From Nitrospira sp. Ga0074138 (GTDB taxonomy: Bacteria; Nitrospirota; Nitrospiria; Nitrospirales; Nitrospiraceae): a stretch of DNA of 64,000 bases. Positions 24,827 to 32,695 of this stretch are shown here, one piece after another. Position numbers and translations under genes: made by a program. The stretch's first letter is position 1, and every line of letters starts with the position of its first letter. The DNA lies in contig LNDU01000031.1 in NCBI GenBank assembly GCA_001464735.1, positions 62,001-126,000 of the forward strand. Direction: 5' to 3'. The notes under the pieces are model-generated. The model worked only from the letters and a program-made list of their open reading frames with translations. It was not told the DNA's origin and searched no databases.

Positions 24827-25834
24827 TCAGAAGGATGTCCGTCGATTCAGGGTGCTACGCGATGGAGTAGAGCCAAGAAAGGCAGGTACTGGAATCGGAA
24901 ACGATGGTCGACCGGTGAGGAGCGATCGGAACCCTTCTTTCACTAGGCCGATTGCCCACAGTATGACGAGCAAACCGTAGCAGATGATCACAACGAGGCC
25001 GATAAGAATGGCGAAGGGCAACAGGATGTTCAGGCTCAGGGAGAGGACGGTGTGCGCCGTGGGAAATGAGAGAGCGAAGGCATCAAGCCAGGTCATAGTT
25101 GGGACTTTCTGTGTGAGCGTCGGTACCGGGGAGTCGAGCGTGTCTGACTCCTCAGGCTGAAGTTCAACCGGGTTCATCGATGAGGGGTCTGGTATGAGCG
25201 TAAAGAGGTTCGGAAGTGATGCCAGCGTCAGTGGCGTCGAGGGTAACAGATCCTCGGCTTGTGGCGGAGTCGTACACATGTTCGGCGTTTGTCGGCAAAG
25301 GTTCCCGTGGACAAGCAAGATGTATTTGGAACTGCCGACCGATCCGTTGTAGCCGGCTAAGGCTTGCCACGTGCGACCATGTCTTGTCAGCTGTTCCCCG
25401 AGAATGGTTCGTGCGGCGGTGAGATTGTGACAGGGCTCGAGTAAGTCACGCGGCGAGATGTTCAAGGTCTGGGCGAGTGTAGGCCAATTAGTACTATTGA
25501 TTTGGCCAAGGCCCAGGTCGACTTTGTGTTGCTGGCGTTGCAGCCAAGTGAGCAATTGATAGGCTTCGGTTTTGCTGTTCGGGAAGACACTGTGACGGTT
25601 GCCAAGTTGATCCGTCCAGCCAAACGCCCAGGGGTGGTTGCGGCTTTCGGTGTAGACCAGGGCACGAAAGATGGGCACGGGAATGTCGAGCGCGCGGGCT
25701 TCCCGTTCCAGACAGGACTCCCAGGTATGCGGACTGTCTGGGGTAAGCGCAAAGACACTGCAGGAACCACTCCAGACGAGCAAGGTAGTCAGGAGGATCA
25801 ACCCGTGCAGGCGCGTGTGGAGTGTCGCTCTCAT
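24827..25834 (-). CDS. Lytic transglycosylase with a C-terminal membrane anchor
   Basis: The 335-aa product starts at 25834, overlapping the upstream stop as ATGA, with AAGGGAG upstream. It has a signal peptide (residues 1-30) and an SLT domain (residues 35-180). The catalytic Glu is in LVYTESRNHP, followed by VDLGLGQIN and LAGYNG. A Pro/Thr-rich linker leads to a strong membrane segment around residues 265-300 (ILLPFAILIGLVVIICYGLLVIL) and a basic tail. Most VirB1-like enzymes lack such an anchor. It may serve the transfer channel or another envelope step. Confidence 0.82.
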   Translation of the reverse strand: MRATLHTRLHGLILLTTLLVWSGSCSVFALTPDSPHTWESCLEREARALDIPVPIFRALVYTESRNHPWAFGWTDQLGNRHSVFPNSKTEAYQLLTWLQRQQHKVDLGLGQINSTNWPTLAQTLNISPRDLLEPCHNLTAARTILGEQLTRHGRTWQALAGYNGSVGSSKYILLVHGNLCRQTPNMCTTPPQAEDLLPSTPLTLASLPNLFTLIPDPSSMNPVELQPEESDTLDSPVPTLTQKVPTMTWLDAFALSFPTAHTVLSLSLNILLPFAILIGLVVIICYGLLVILWAIGLVKEGFRSLLTGRPSFPIPVPAFLGSTPSRSTLNRRTSF

Positions 25835-26394
25835 GTGGGCTCCCTTCGTGTGTGGGACAAGGAACGAGTGAGTCGTGACAGAGACGGCGACGGACCACCA
25901 TGCGGGTAATAGACGAACAGATTGGGGAAGAAGCGTCGGATGTGTTCCGTGGTGCCTTCTCCCCACATCGGACAATAGGAGCAGATCGCAAAGGTCTCCT
26001 TGAGGTTCAATTCGTGTCCGTGGCGAGTGAGAAACTCGCCGGCAGTCATGGCGAAGTGGCGAGACGTGGGGGTATGAAATGGCACCATGTCAGGCCAGGA
26101 ATCGACGTTGAGATATTGATGTCCGGTGAAATAGTAAATCCAGGCTTGAGCACTATGAGCGGCACCGAGATCAACGATCGTCCAATGCGGCGGAATGAGG
26201 TGTGCAAGGGCATAGTACGGTTGCAGAAACCCCAGAAATTCGTCGGAGAGTTCGCACTCTGCATAGGGATTCTTGGTGAAGATCTCACGCAATTGTTCTT
26301 CTGGGATGATTCTGAACAGTAAACGAGAGAGCGCCTCGTTGCTGATCAACGGGGGGAGTGTGTGTTGCACGCCGACCGAATCAGGCGAGAACAT
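25831..26394 (-). CDS. Uncharacterised protein with a Rossmann-like motif
   Basis: The 187-aa product has TIVDLGAAHSAQAWIYY near residue 72, which resembles motif I of SAM-dependent methyltransferases, then a second acidic strand LNVDSWPD. Later motifs are unclear, and two Cys (ICSYCP) follow near residue 140. It overlaps the zinc-ribbon gene upstream by 14 nt and the transglycosylase gene downstream by 4 nt. A methyltransferase role is possible but not shown. Confidence 0.55.
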   Translation of the reverse strand: MFSPDSVGVQHTLPPLISNEALSRLLFRIIPEEQLREIFTKNPYAECELSDEFLGFLQPYYALAHLIPPHWTIVDLGAAHSAQAWIYYFTGHQYLNVDSWPDMVPFHTPTSRHFAMTAGEFLTRHGHELNLKETFAICSYCPMWGEGTTEHIRRFFPNLFVYYPHGGPSPSLSRLTRSLSHTRREPT

Positions 26395-26608
26395 GGTGTG
26401 TTCCCTGTTGAACGAGCAGAGTCAATCCATGTAAGCATTTCCGACACACATGGGTTTCAGCCTGATGCAGAGGCTCTTGGCGAAACTGCATGGAAGAGTT
26501 AAAGCGGCCGGCAGAATCGGCCGTCGTAAAATACAGACCGATACCATCAGTCGAGTCTACAATCCTCTCTCGACAGAGGTTACAGCTGAAGGTGCGGTGC
26601 GTGGTCAT
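26381..26608 (-). CDS. Small zinc-ribbon protein
   Basis: The 75-aa product starts at 26608, overlapping the NADAR stop as ATGA. It has CNLC near residue 10 and CRKC near residue 58, which can form one zinc site. The segment between is polar and aromatic. Translational coupling to the NADAR gene suggests joint expression. The family is not recognised. Confidence 0.6.
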   Translation of the reverse strand: MTTHRTFSCNLCRERIVDSTDGIGLYFTTADSAGRFNSSMQFRQEPLHQAETHVCRKCLHGLTLLVQQGTHHVLA

Positions 26609-27090
26609 GTGGAGCCTCTGAGTTCTGACCGAATGCTCATCAGCAGTCGGCCCAAATGGTTCTCTCCGGTACCGAAGTACGATCCCCAGAAGGTATCTCG
26701 CCACCAGTTGCCCTCAATGAGTTCACGGGTCCCGGTTTGCAGGAGTGCGGTTTTAAACGGATCTTGTGTAAATTTGAGTCGTAACAAATCCTGCATCACG
26801 CTGAGCTTGATCTCCTCCCAATCGCTCCTCCTGGGAAGTTCTTTGGCGAGCCGTTTAGCCCGTCCACCATCCGGGGCTGAGGCAACGAGGAGTTGATCGG
26901 AGGGGTGGTGGCAGCGTGAGGCCATATAGGCGTGCTCGACGGACGCATAGGCAATGTCGTGATAGAGAATGACGACCGGCGTCATATTGCTGAGCCAGTG
27001 ATACTGACCGCGGAAGAGTGTGATGGGACTCGTGGGATCGGCTTCTTGTTCACGCACCCGGTCCGCATAGAAGTCAGGTATCGTGCCCAT
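26605..27090 (-). CDS. NADAR-family protein
   Basis: The 161-aa product matches the NADAR (YbiA-like) pattern: WLSNMTP near residue 31, ASVEHAYMASR near residue 52, RSDWEEIKLSVMQDLLRLKF in the middle, then LIEGNWWRDTFWG near the end. NADAR proteins act on ADP-ribose-linked or riboflavin-pathway substrates as N-glycosidases, and some reverse ADP-ribosylation of guanine in DNA. GGAGGAG lies just before the ATG at 27090. Within 5 kb lie a macro-domain and a SLOG-type gene, which points to an ADP-ribose-related module. Confidence 0.85.
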   Translation of the reverse strand: MGTIPDFYADRVREQEADPTSPITLFRGQYHWLSNMTPVVILYHDIAYASVEHAYMASRCHHPSDQLLVASAPDGGRAKRLAKELPRRSDWEEIKLSVMQDLLRLKFTQDPFKTALLQTGTRELIEGNWWRDTFWGSYFGTGENHLGRLLMSIRSELRGST

Positions 27091-27125
27091 ATCTCCTCCA
27101 TGTGAGTATGAGCTCAGCATGGTCT

Positions 27126-27147
27126 ACGCACACACATGCGTGTGCGT
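27126..27147 (-). repeat. Leader hairpin, copy 3
   Basis: 8-bp stem ACGCACAC/GTGTGCGT with a 6-base loop, 35 nt before the NADAR start. The mRNA flanks are G before the stem and AGACC after it, as in the other copies. Confidence 0.6.
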
Positions 27148-27191
27148 CGTTTTTAGTGTGTCTCGAACGTGCGGGCAGAGAGTGCTGAAGA

Positions 27192-27764
27192 TCAGGATCG
27201 GACGAGTGTGTGGCTGGAGATGATCATATGGCTATAAAGCATCCAGCGATGGTCTGGGAAGATCAAAAGATCGAACAGGCTGGCATAGCCGAGGGAAATG
27301 GGATGTTGGAGATTGGTGCTGAGTGTCAGGGTATCTTGAATGTCTTGCCAGAATGCCTCCACAGAGTCAGGGCCACAGCTATTTTGGCCGATGAGCGGCA
27401 AGATGGCGCTCGCCGAGGCTTTCGTTAATTCTTCCAGAGGTCTTTTGTGAGGGGTTGCGACGAGGGTCACGCACCGATGATTGGGATGCACGAGGAGTTC
27501 ATGGCTGCCAGGTGCGTTGATGCCAAGGGTTAAGCGATCGTCTTTTCCCAGGGCTTGAGCCGTATCAATCCGACGTAAGAGGTCATCGACGGATGTGATC
27601 CCGAGTGGTAGCAGATAGTGACTGAGATGACACCGGGAGTATGGGGTTTCGAGTCCAACCCAGATGTTTGGATGCCTGTTCGAGCTGAAGTCGGTGTCCG
27701 AATGCGGGCCAGATCCCTTCGTCTCATGATTTTCGACTTCAATGGTCCCAGTAGATGTGTGCAT
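27192..27764 (-). CDS. Uncharacterised protein
   Basis: The 190-aa product starts at 27764 after GAGGAGG; an extended frame upstream lacks a ribosome site. The first 35 residues look disordered. The rest contains LLPLGITSVDDLLRRI and ELLVHPNHRCVTLVA, which suggest a compact alpha/beta fold. No known domain is recognised. It lies between the RNase H and NADAR genes. Confidence 0.6.
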   Translation of the reverse strand: MHTSTGTIEVENHETKGSGPHSDTDFSSNRHPNIWVGLETPYSRCHLSHYLLPLGITSVDDLLRRIDTAQALGKDDRLTLGINAPGSHELLVHPNHRCVTLVATPHKRPLEELTKASASAILPLIGQNSCGPDSVEAFWQDIQDTLTLSTNLQHPISLGYASLFDLLIFPDHRWMLYSHMIISSHTLVRS

Positions 27765-27829
27765 GCTGGCCTCCTCTGATGATGGTGTTGCTGTGGTGGC
27801 GGCGAGCGGAGACTGGATTGCTGTCGAAA

Positions 27830-28582
27830 TCACGTATGCCGGGTGCTGGAATTCCGGGCGGCCTCTGTAGCGAGAGAGTCGACGAGCTCATTCATCGGAA
27901 TACCAGAGTGGGCGGCGACTTTGACCCAGGCAATAGGGAGAGGATAGGTGCGGATGTAGTTCACATAATCGAGGGTGGTCCGAGTGTTCGCGTGCCATCG
28001 GTTGGTGGCCCACGCTTCGATGCCGTTGTAGTCGAAGTAGACCGTGACGGCGCTATATTTCTGCGTGAGGCACTGGTCAAGCCCGTGACGAACGGCTTGT
28101 AATTCAGCAGCGACATTGCGATGCATAGCCATGTGGGGCTCGATATGGTCACTGGCGTGCCGGCAGAGTTCTTGGTCTCCACGTCGAATGACATAGGCCC
28201 ATCCAAACCGCATCCCCGTGGACTCTTGGAGACACGCTCCGTCGACCCAGAGCTCAACTGCGTTCGAGTTGGAAGGCATGGGTGAAATGGGCGTGGAGGG
28301 AGTGGGAGTGGTCGAGTAAGACAGGAGCAGGCCGATGTCGGTCCAGGCATGTGCGATGCGCGCCAGGATATCGGGCGAGGGTGCACGAAGTTCGTTCGTA
28401 GTATAGCGAGGGCCGATTTTACCAGCGTAGATCACAAGTGAGCCGAGTGCGGGTCCTTGCGATTCAAAGAGAGTGATCTTATGACCGTAGCCGTTCGGAG
28501 TGGGTTCGGGATGGCGGACGGCACGGAAGTCTTGTCTAAGTAACGCTGGTACCAGGGCATCGACGATCTTGGATGGACTCAT
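27830..28582 (-). CDS. Ribonuclease HI with an extra N-terminal domain
   Basis: The 250-aa product has an RNase HI fold at residues 108-240 with the full catalytic set: Asp114 (VDGA), Glu160 (AAELQA), Asp184 (YFDYNG) and Asp235 (NELVDSLA), plus His225. It degrades RNA in RNA-DNA hybrids and could remove primers or R-loops. Residues 1-100 form an additional domain with YTTNEL and a Thr/Pro/Ser linker, not the usual hybrid-binding domain. GGAGGAGGAACT precedes the ATG. The leader has a conserved hairpin. Confidence 0.87.
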   Translation of the reverse strand: MSPSKIVDALVPALLRQDFRAVRHPEPTPNGYGHKITLFESQGPALGSLVIYAGKIGPRYTTNELRAPSPDILARIAHAWTDIGLLLSYSTTPTPSTPISPMPSNSNAVELWVDGACLQESTGMRFGWAYVIRRGDQELCRHASDHIEPHMAMHRNVAAELQAVRHGLDQCLTQKYSAVTVYFDYNGIEAWATNRWHANTRTTLDYVNYIRTYPLPIAWVKVAAHSGIPMNELVDSLATEAARNSSTRHT

Positions 28583-28626
28583 AGTTCCTCCTCCGGTGAT
28601 GAGGGATGTCATCAACTGAGAGGACT

Positions 28627-28641
28627 ACCCACGCAGTGGGT
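28627..28641 (-). repeat. Leader hairpin, copy 4
   Basis: Perfect 6-bp stem ACCCAC/GTGGGT with a 3-base loop, 44 nt before the RNase H start. Downstream flank on the mRNA strand is AGTCC. Confidence 0.65.
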
Positions 28642-28675
28642 CAATCTGGTTTGACACATCGAGTGTGTGGTGCGC

Positions 28676-28882
28676 TTAGGAACGTAATGTGCCAGGTTGT
28701 GGTGCCAGAGCGATCCCCTCAATAGGTGCTGATGAACGCATGGGTCTCCGCAGTGATGCCCGGTTGGTGATCCTGAATACGGTAGATGTCCTCGAGGAGA
28801 ATGCGTCCGATCGGGCGGGCACGGTGGGAATGGCAAGGGACTGACAGAGAGTGAGCCATGCACCAAGAGAGAAGACGTTCAT
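28676..28882 (-). CDS. Small hypothetical protein
   Basis: The 68-aa frame starts in the junction ATAGAGGATCACTATGA, where TAG is the stop of the macro-domain gene, AGAGG the ribosome site and ATG the start. The identical 17 bases occur at 34468-34484. The sequence has a short hydrophobic N-terminus and a Ser/Arg/Ala-rich remainder. The ribosome site supports translation; the protein itself is unremarkable. Confidence 0.45.
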   Translation of the reverse strand: MNVFSLGAWLTLCQSLAIPTVPARSDAFSSRTSTVFRITNRASLRRPMRSSAPIEGIALAPQPGTLRS

Positions 28883-28891
28883 AGTGATCCT

Positions 28892-29335
28892 CTATGGGAA
28901 TATGACAAAGATGAATCGGTCATCGACGATCTCGGCCAGGGCGGTACGCACATCATCCCAGCGGAGGTGACCTAGGCCACATCCTGGACGTGGACAATAG
29001 AGGCGCTGAATCTGATGGCGATCAAGAATCTGACGGATTGCGTGAACGCCATTGAGAATCAACGGGAAATGAGATGAATGTCCGTAATGTTCTTTGGTGG
29101 GCCAGGTAATGAGGCGAATGTCTGGAAATTCGTGAGGGACGTTTCCCGCGACACGCAGTTTGGTTCCGAGTTGTTGTGGCAGGGCGGGGAATCGCATAGC
29201 GGCGTCTTTCGCCTGTCCGGCTCCCATGACCGCCCGACCGCTGGGTTTCACGATGCCGTTGGTCGTGACGGCAATCCATGCACCTGCCTCGTGGTAGGTC
29301 CAGAGATTACCGTTGATTTCGCGAAGCGGTGGCAT
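28892..29335 (-). CDS. Macro-domain protein (ADP-ribose-binding)
   Basis: The 147-aa product is a stand-alone macro domain: AWIAVTTNGIVKPSGRAVMGAG near residue 20 (the N-x-x-G-x-x-x-x-GGG-type ligand loop is modified to SGRAVMGAGQAK), and LYCPRPGCGLGHLRWDDV near residue 115 (the P-x-x-GxGxGG-like loop). Macro domains bind ADP-ribose and often remove it from proteins or DNA. The start at 29335 is set by AGGAG nine bases upstream. No DarT-like toxin is seen next to it. It sits between the DUF488-like gene and a small frame. Confidence 0.82.
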   Translation of the reverse strand: MPPLREINGNLWTYHEAGAWIAVTTNGIVKPSGRAVMGAGQAKDAAMRFPALPQQLGTKLRVAGNVPHEFPDIRLITWPTKEHYGHSSHFPLILNGVHAIRQILDRHQIQRLYCPRPGCGLGHLRWDDVRTALAEIVDDRFIFVIFP

Positions 29336-29370
29336 GAGGTAACTCCTGATCAAGAAAGAGTGAGTCCAGC

Positions 29371-29724
29371 CTAGACAGGCAAGCGACTGCCATCGGGCCG
29401 CCCATCCACAAAGCGATCTGGGAATTGCCGGACCGCGAACGTAATGAGTTCGTGGGTATGGCAATTCCAGCCATCTCTGCAATAACACAACACGACTTGA
29501 CGCTCGGCCTGAGCGAGCGTCTCCCAAACTTGGGCCGGCACGCGCGCCAAGATCTGCGCGTACTGTGCGCAGTACGCATCCCATGAGAGCGTGCCGGACT
29601 TAGAGCCCATAACCATCTGCCAGGTCGGTGCAAATGCACGCCAGATCCCTTGCGCCGACTTGACCGTTGTATCGATCCCCTGCACCCCTGGCCGAATCTG
29701 CGCACGCGTCAGCGTCGTCATCAT
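29371..29724 (-). CDS. DUF488-like protein
   Basis: The 117-aa product contains WDAYCAQYAQIL, then VVLCYCRDGWNCHTHEL near residue 80. That matches the C-terminal signature of DUF488-family proteins (LCYC-x-FCHRxLL). The role of that family is unknown; some members sit beside macro or NAD-related genes. GAGGAGGAGGAG precedes tandem ATGs. The leader carries the fifth conserved hairpin. Confidence 0.6.
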   Translation of the reverse strand: MMTTLTRAQIRPGVQGIDTTVKSAQGIWRAFAPTWQMVMGSKSGTLSWDAYCAQYAQILARVPAQVWETLAQAERQVVLCYCRDGWNCHTHELITFAVRQFPDRFVDGRPDGSRLPV

Positions 29725-29770
29725 CTCCTCCTCCTCTGAACTAATACATCTGTCGCTTGGGAGTGAGGCT

Positions 29771-29785
29771 ACCCTGGCACAGGGT
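29771..29785 (-). repeat. Leader hairpin, copy 5
   Basis: Perfect 6-bp stem ACCCTG/CAGGGT with a 3-base loop, 46 nt before the DUF488-like start. Downstream flank on the mRNA strand is AGCC. Confidence 0.65.
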
Positions 29786-30000
29786 CAAGTTTCGTGGAGT
29801 TCTTCAAGGATCATGTCTGTCTCGTACGCGGTGTGTGCTGCGTCTATTATGACTTGGTCATAGTGATCGGGATGTTGACTGGCGTAGTGTTTGTGAAGTC
29901 TATCGGTTAGTTCTTCCGGATCGAGAGTGTATGCTTTGGCGGGGTTTTTCGTCGGGACATACTGGCAAAACCGGCATTTGATTGATCTGGTGGGCTCCAT
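29785..30000 (-). CDS. Small C2H2-like zinc-finger protein
   Basis: The 71-aa product has CRFC at residues 9-12 and HKHYASQHPDH around residues 36-46, a plausible C2H2 zinc site, followed by an acidic helix (ETDMILEELHE). The ribosome site is weak (AAAGACC). It resembles small phage and plasmid zinc-finger proteins. Confidence 0.55.
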   Translation of the reverse strand: MEPTRSIKCRFCQYVPTKNPAKAYTLDPEELTDRLHKHYASQHPDHYDQVIIDAAHTAYETDMILEELHET

Positions 30001-30111
30001 AATTGGTCTTTCGTTAAGGATAGGGTGTCGGAAGGGGTTGAGGAATTGTTGTAGGGGCAGCCGTGTGTGGGTAAGGATTTGTCTCTTGGGGTTTGGATGG
30101 AGAGGGATGAT

Positions 30112-30366
30112 TTATGTGACAAACCATCGGCAATCTGGGCCTGTGTAGCCGGCATGGCCTTGCCGTTTGAGCGCGCTGAGGACTCCAGCAGCTGCGCGGG
30201 CAGCTCCTTGTGCCGACAAAAATTGCTTGTTGGGCAAGAGCAAACTGGCTGCTTGGCTGGGGGTCAGTCCTTGTCGGTAGGTTCGACTGGCTTTGGATAG
30301 AATTGTACGGGCTTGTTGAAGTGTGACTGGTTGGTAGGCGCGGTCATGCGCATCGGGCTTCATCAT
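30112..30366 (-). CDS. Small helix-turn-helix-like protein
   Basis: The 84-aa product starts at 30366, with GAGG seven bases upstream and 8 nt after the previous stop. Residues 12-70 (LQQARTILSKASRTYRQGLTP, then AQGAARAAAGVLSALKRQG) fit a winged-helix-like arrangement ending in a short beta hairpin. It could bind nucleic acid. The longer upstream frame is not supported. Confidence 0.5.
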   Translation of the reverse strand: MMKPDAHDRAYQPVTLQQARTILSKASRTYRQGLTPSQAASLLLPNKQFLSAQGAARAAAGVLSALKRQGHAGYTGPDCRWFVT

Positions 30367-30374
30367 GATCGACC

Positions 30375-30818
30375 TCATGTAATTTGAGAAGGGGTGGTCC
30401 GTTGCGCTCGCATCTCGCGCATGACACGAGGGACGGTGATGTTGAGGATGACGCATTCCCGATCGTAGGCGGACATCTGGTCCAATATGGGATTGATCAG
30501 CTCCTCGAACGCTCCAAGGTCTAGTAGGTAACACCAGGTGTGGTGATTGGGTGGTCCGTCCAGAGAGCTGGAGCCTTCCCAGACTCCAAAGCGTTGGTAG
30601 AGGCCGGTATTGAGGGCTTCATAGCGCATGTGTCCGTCATCGAAGATTTCTCCTCGAGAGCAAAATCTGAATTGACTGTCCCTGAGCGTGATGATCTCTC
30701 TTCGGAGGAGTGCGTCTCGGATGATCCTGAGTATGTGTGGTCTCGGGGTTTGCATGACACAGTGATCCGGAATGGGCGGTGTGTTGGTAGTAGGGTTGTC
30801 TGCTGAGATGATTGTCAT
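30375..30818 (-). CDS. Uncharacterised protein
   Basis: The 147-aa product starts after AAGGAGCATCCC. The centre holds RYEALNTGLYQRFGVWEGSS and CYLLDLGAFEELI, which suggests a small alpha/beta fold. The C-terminus is a charged helix. No family is recognised. It is the upstream partner of the helix-turn-helix-like gene. Confidence 0.55.
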   Translation of the reverse strand: MTIISADNPTTNTPPIPDHCVMQTPRPHILRIIRDALLRREIITLRDSQFRFCSRGEIFDDGHMRYEALNTGLYQRFGVWEGSSSLDGPPNHHTWCYLLDLGAFEELINPILDQMSAYDRECVILNITVPRVMREMRAQRTTPSQIT

Positions 30819-30831
30819 GGGATGCTCCTTG

Positions 30832-31167
30832 TTACGGATGATCCGTACCCTGGTCTTGGGACAGGATCACACTCGGCATGCCGGGCCACTGAATCCGAGC
30901 GCTTTCCCAGGTAAATGGTTTGGCATGATGGGGTTCTTGTTCGGCTCGGTCTTGAGCATCGTGTTGTGACCAGGCTGAGATTTCGAAGTGCTGACCACAG
31001 GCGTCTCGAAACCGATGGAGTTCAGGGAGTTCTATGGATGGTGCGTGTCGAACGGTAGCGATCAAGATCCGAAGGGGTTCGTCGAATGTTGTCGTAGGGA
31101 GGAGGCGTTCGAGCTGTCTGGCGATGGATTCGCGGTGAGAGTCTGAGATGAGCGAGTAGATGGCCAT
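30832..31167 (-). CDS. Uncharacterised protein
   Basis: The 111-aa product starts at 31167, 11 nt after the SLOG gene stop. It begins MAIYSLISD and is polar with several His and Glu (FRDACGQHFEISAWSQHDAQ). No domain is recognised; its spacing indicates the same transcription unit as the SLOG gene. Confidence 0.5.
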   Translation of the reverse strand: MAIYSLISDSHRESIARQLERLLPTTTFDEPLRILIATVRHAPSIELPELHRFRDACGQHFEISAWSQHDAQDRAEQEPHHAKPFTWESARIQWPGMPSVILSQDQGTDHP

Positions 31168-31177
31168 GGTGTACCTA

Positions 31178-31540
31178 TTAGGGGCGAATAAGTCGAATTG
31201 GAATGTGGGAGGCTGCGCACAAATCAATCATGTGTTTAGTACCACGAGATTGACCATCCCAAAAGATCACGACTAGCAAACCTGGATGCTGACGAGCCTC
31301 GTTCAGCATCTGTTCGTTGCGAAGGTAGCCCGCGCGTTTTCCATAACGATCCCAATCGGCTGGACGTCGGATGACTGTGGCGCCACAGGCCTTGGCCGTC
31401 TCGCCAGCCCATGTATCGACCCCGCGTGCACAGCCGTGCATGAGGGAATCTTCAGGGGTGATCACATTCTGAATGGTCTGTCGGACAAGGTGGGGGTGTG
31501 GGAAATCTCGGCTGCCGGAGACCAAAATCATGCGTGCCAT
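31178..31540 (-). CDS. SLOG-fold protein (DUF2493/YspA-like)
   Basis: The 120-aa product matches the DUF2493 branch of the SLOG superfamily: ILVSGSRDF at residue 5, LMHGCARGVDTWAGETAKA near residue 36, RPADWDRYGKRAGYLRNEQM near residue 60, and a final hydrophobic strand. SLOG domains bind nucleotide-derived ligands such as NAD or ADP-ribose derivatives and act as sensors or nucleotidases. GGAGGCGAACG precedes the ATG. Its presence near NADAR and macro genes strengthens the ADP-ribose theme. Confidence 0.82.
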   Translation of the reverse strand: MARMILVSGSRDFPHPHLVRQTIQNVITPEDSLMHGCARGVDTWAGETAKACGATVIRRPADWDRYGKRAGYLRNEQMLNEARQHPGLLVVIFWDGQSRGTKHMIDLCAASHIPIRLIRP

Positions 31541-31640
31541 CGTTCGCCTCCGATGAGGGTGACATCAATGTATTACAGACGTCATCAGCTGCGAACGAAG
31601 AGAGCCGAGCGCACGAAGAGAAAGAGGGGATGCGGGGGAA

Positions 31641-31883
31641 TTAGTGGAGGGGAAGAGGAGTTTTAGTGGAAGTGGTTGGTGCTGTGTTTCTTGGGCTTTG
31701 TTCGCGAAAACGTACTGGAACGGGTTGTTGTGGTGATATGGCTGATTGAGGTGTGGGATCTGCTTCCAAGGGGGCAAACTGGTTCGGGAATTTATTAAAG
31801 AACCAGGTCAGAGCTACAGGGAGATAACGGGCAGCGACTGTGACGCCCACGATAATGATAACAAGGGAGAGGAAGAAAGCCAT
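31641..31883 (-). CDS. Small single-pass membrane protein
   Basis: The 80-aa product starts at 31883 after AAGAGGAG. Residues 2-22 form a membrane segment (FFLSLVIIIVGVTVAARYL); the remainder is a Pro/Gln/Thr-rich tail. It follows the three-pass membrane-protein gene by 14 nt. The function is unknown. Confidence 0.5.
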   Translation of the reverse strand: MAFFLSLVIIIVGVTVAARYLPVALTWFFNKFPNQFAPLEADPTPQSAISPQQPVPVRFREQSPRNTAPTTSTKTPLPLH

Positions 31884-31897
31884 ATGTGAGGCTCCTC

Positions 31898-32314
31898 TTA
31901 TAGGTAGGATATTATCAGATACTCGATTGGGACGCAAAGGCTTAGTAGTCCCAGCCAAAGGGCATGAAAGACGTCGTCATCCGTGGCGATGCGCCATTCG
32001 GGGATTATAGACCGGTGGAGTCGATATCGAATATGTGCGAGTAAGGCTGTTGAACCGAGGATGACGAGTACAAAGCTGAGCCCATAAAACAACGCGTTGA
32101 CCCCTCCTTTGAACGGGTGGTCAATCAGTAACCCGCATTGAGCTCCAACACTGAAGATTTGGAGGTCCCAGGCCGTTTTGATAAACCGCAGATGATAATT
32201 AATAGGCTCGAAGGCTTGTTCGGCCACAGTAAATACGATGAGGATGAAGATTGGGGCGAAGAACAGTGCAAGAACTTCTGTGATGATGATGCTGTAGAAA
32301 TCGTGTTCATGCAT
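31898..32314 (-). CDS. Multi-pass membrane protein
   Basis: The 138-aa product has hydrophobic segments around residues 8-32, 72-95 and 118-138, with a basic loop (RYRLHR) between the last two. The topology suggests an inner-membrane protein with three or four passes. No family is recognised. It pairs with the following single-pass gene. Confidence 0.55.
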   Translation of the reverse strand: MHEHDFYSIIITEVLALFFAPIFILIVFTVAEQAFEPINYHLRFIKTAWDLQIFSVGAQCGLLIDHPFKGGVNALFYGLSFVLVILGSTALLAHIRYRLHRSIIPEWRIATDDDVFHALWLGLLSLCVPIEYLIISYL

Positions 32315-32402
32315 GGCGATGGGCTCTTGCTAAACCGGAGATACAGGCGTCGCTATTGTACTGAAGTACGGATCAAGGGTGAACAGGGTGTGCGGTGAAT
32401 TC

Positions 32403-32654
32403 TTATTTGTTTTTTAAGCGTCGGGAGTGGGGTGTTTGTCCGCGGAGTTTCGGGGGGTGAGATAGGTTTCCCGTCATACCGACCAGATGGGTGAAAAACC
32501 ACTCGGCTGCGGCACGTGGACCGTAATCCATGGTGCCCAATAAGTCTTGTCGGGCCCACCCATGTCCTTGCGAGACGAGCCAGCGGCCTTCCCGAGGATC
32601 TTCTTCGGCTATCAGGTTAGGACGAATCACCAGACTGTATCCGCATTCGCTCAT
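32403..32654 (-). CDS. Uncharacterised small protein
   Basis: The 83-aa product follows CGAGGCCCTGTC. It contains EGRWLVSQGHGWARQDLLG and ends in a basic tail (RRLKNK). No domain is recognised. It precedes a short gap with a T-rich end. Confidence 0.45.
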   Translation of the reverse strand: MSECGYSLVIRPNLIAEEDPREGRWLVSQGHGWARQDLLGTMDYGPRAAAEWFFTHLVGMTGNLSHPPKLRGQTPHSRRLKNK

Positions 32655-32695
32655 GACAGGGCCTCGTGTGCGATAGAGGGGTGTGTCAGTTTGGA

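Noticed and set aside
30840..30870. Possible sixth copy of the leader hairpin
   Set aside because: It lies in the coding end of the 30832-31167 gene, the stem is imperfect, and the flanks do not match the other five.
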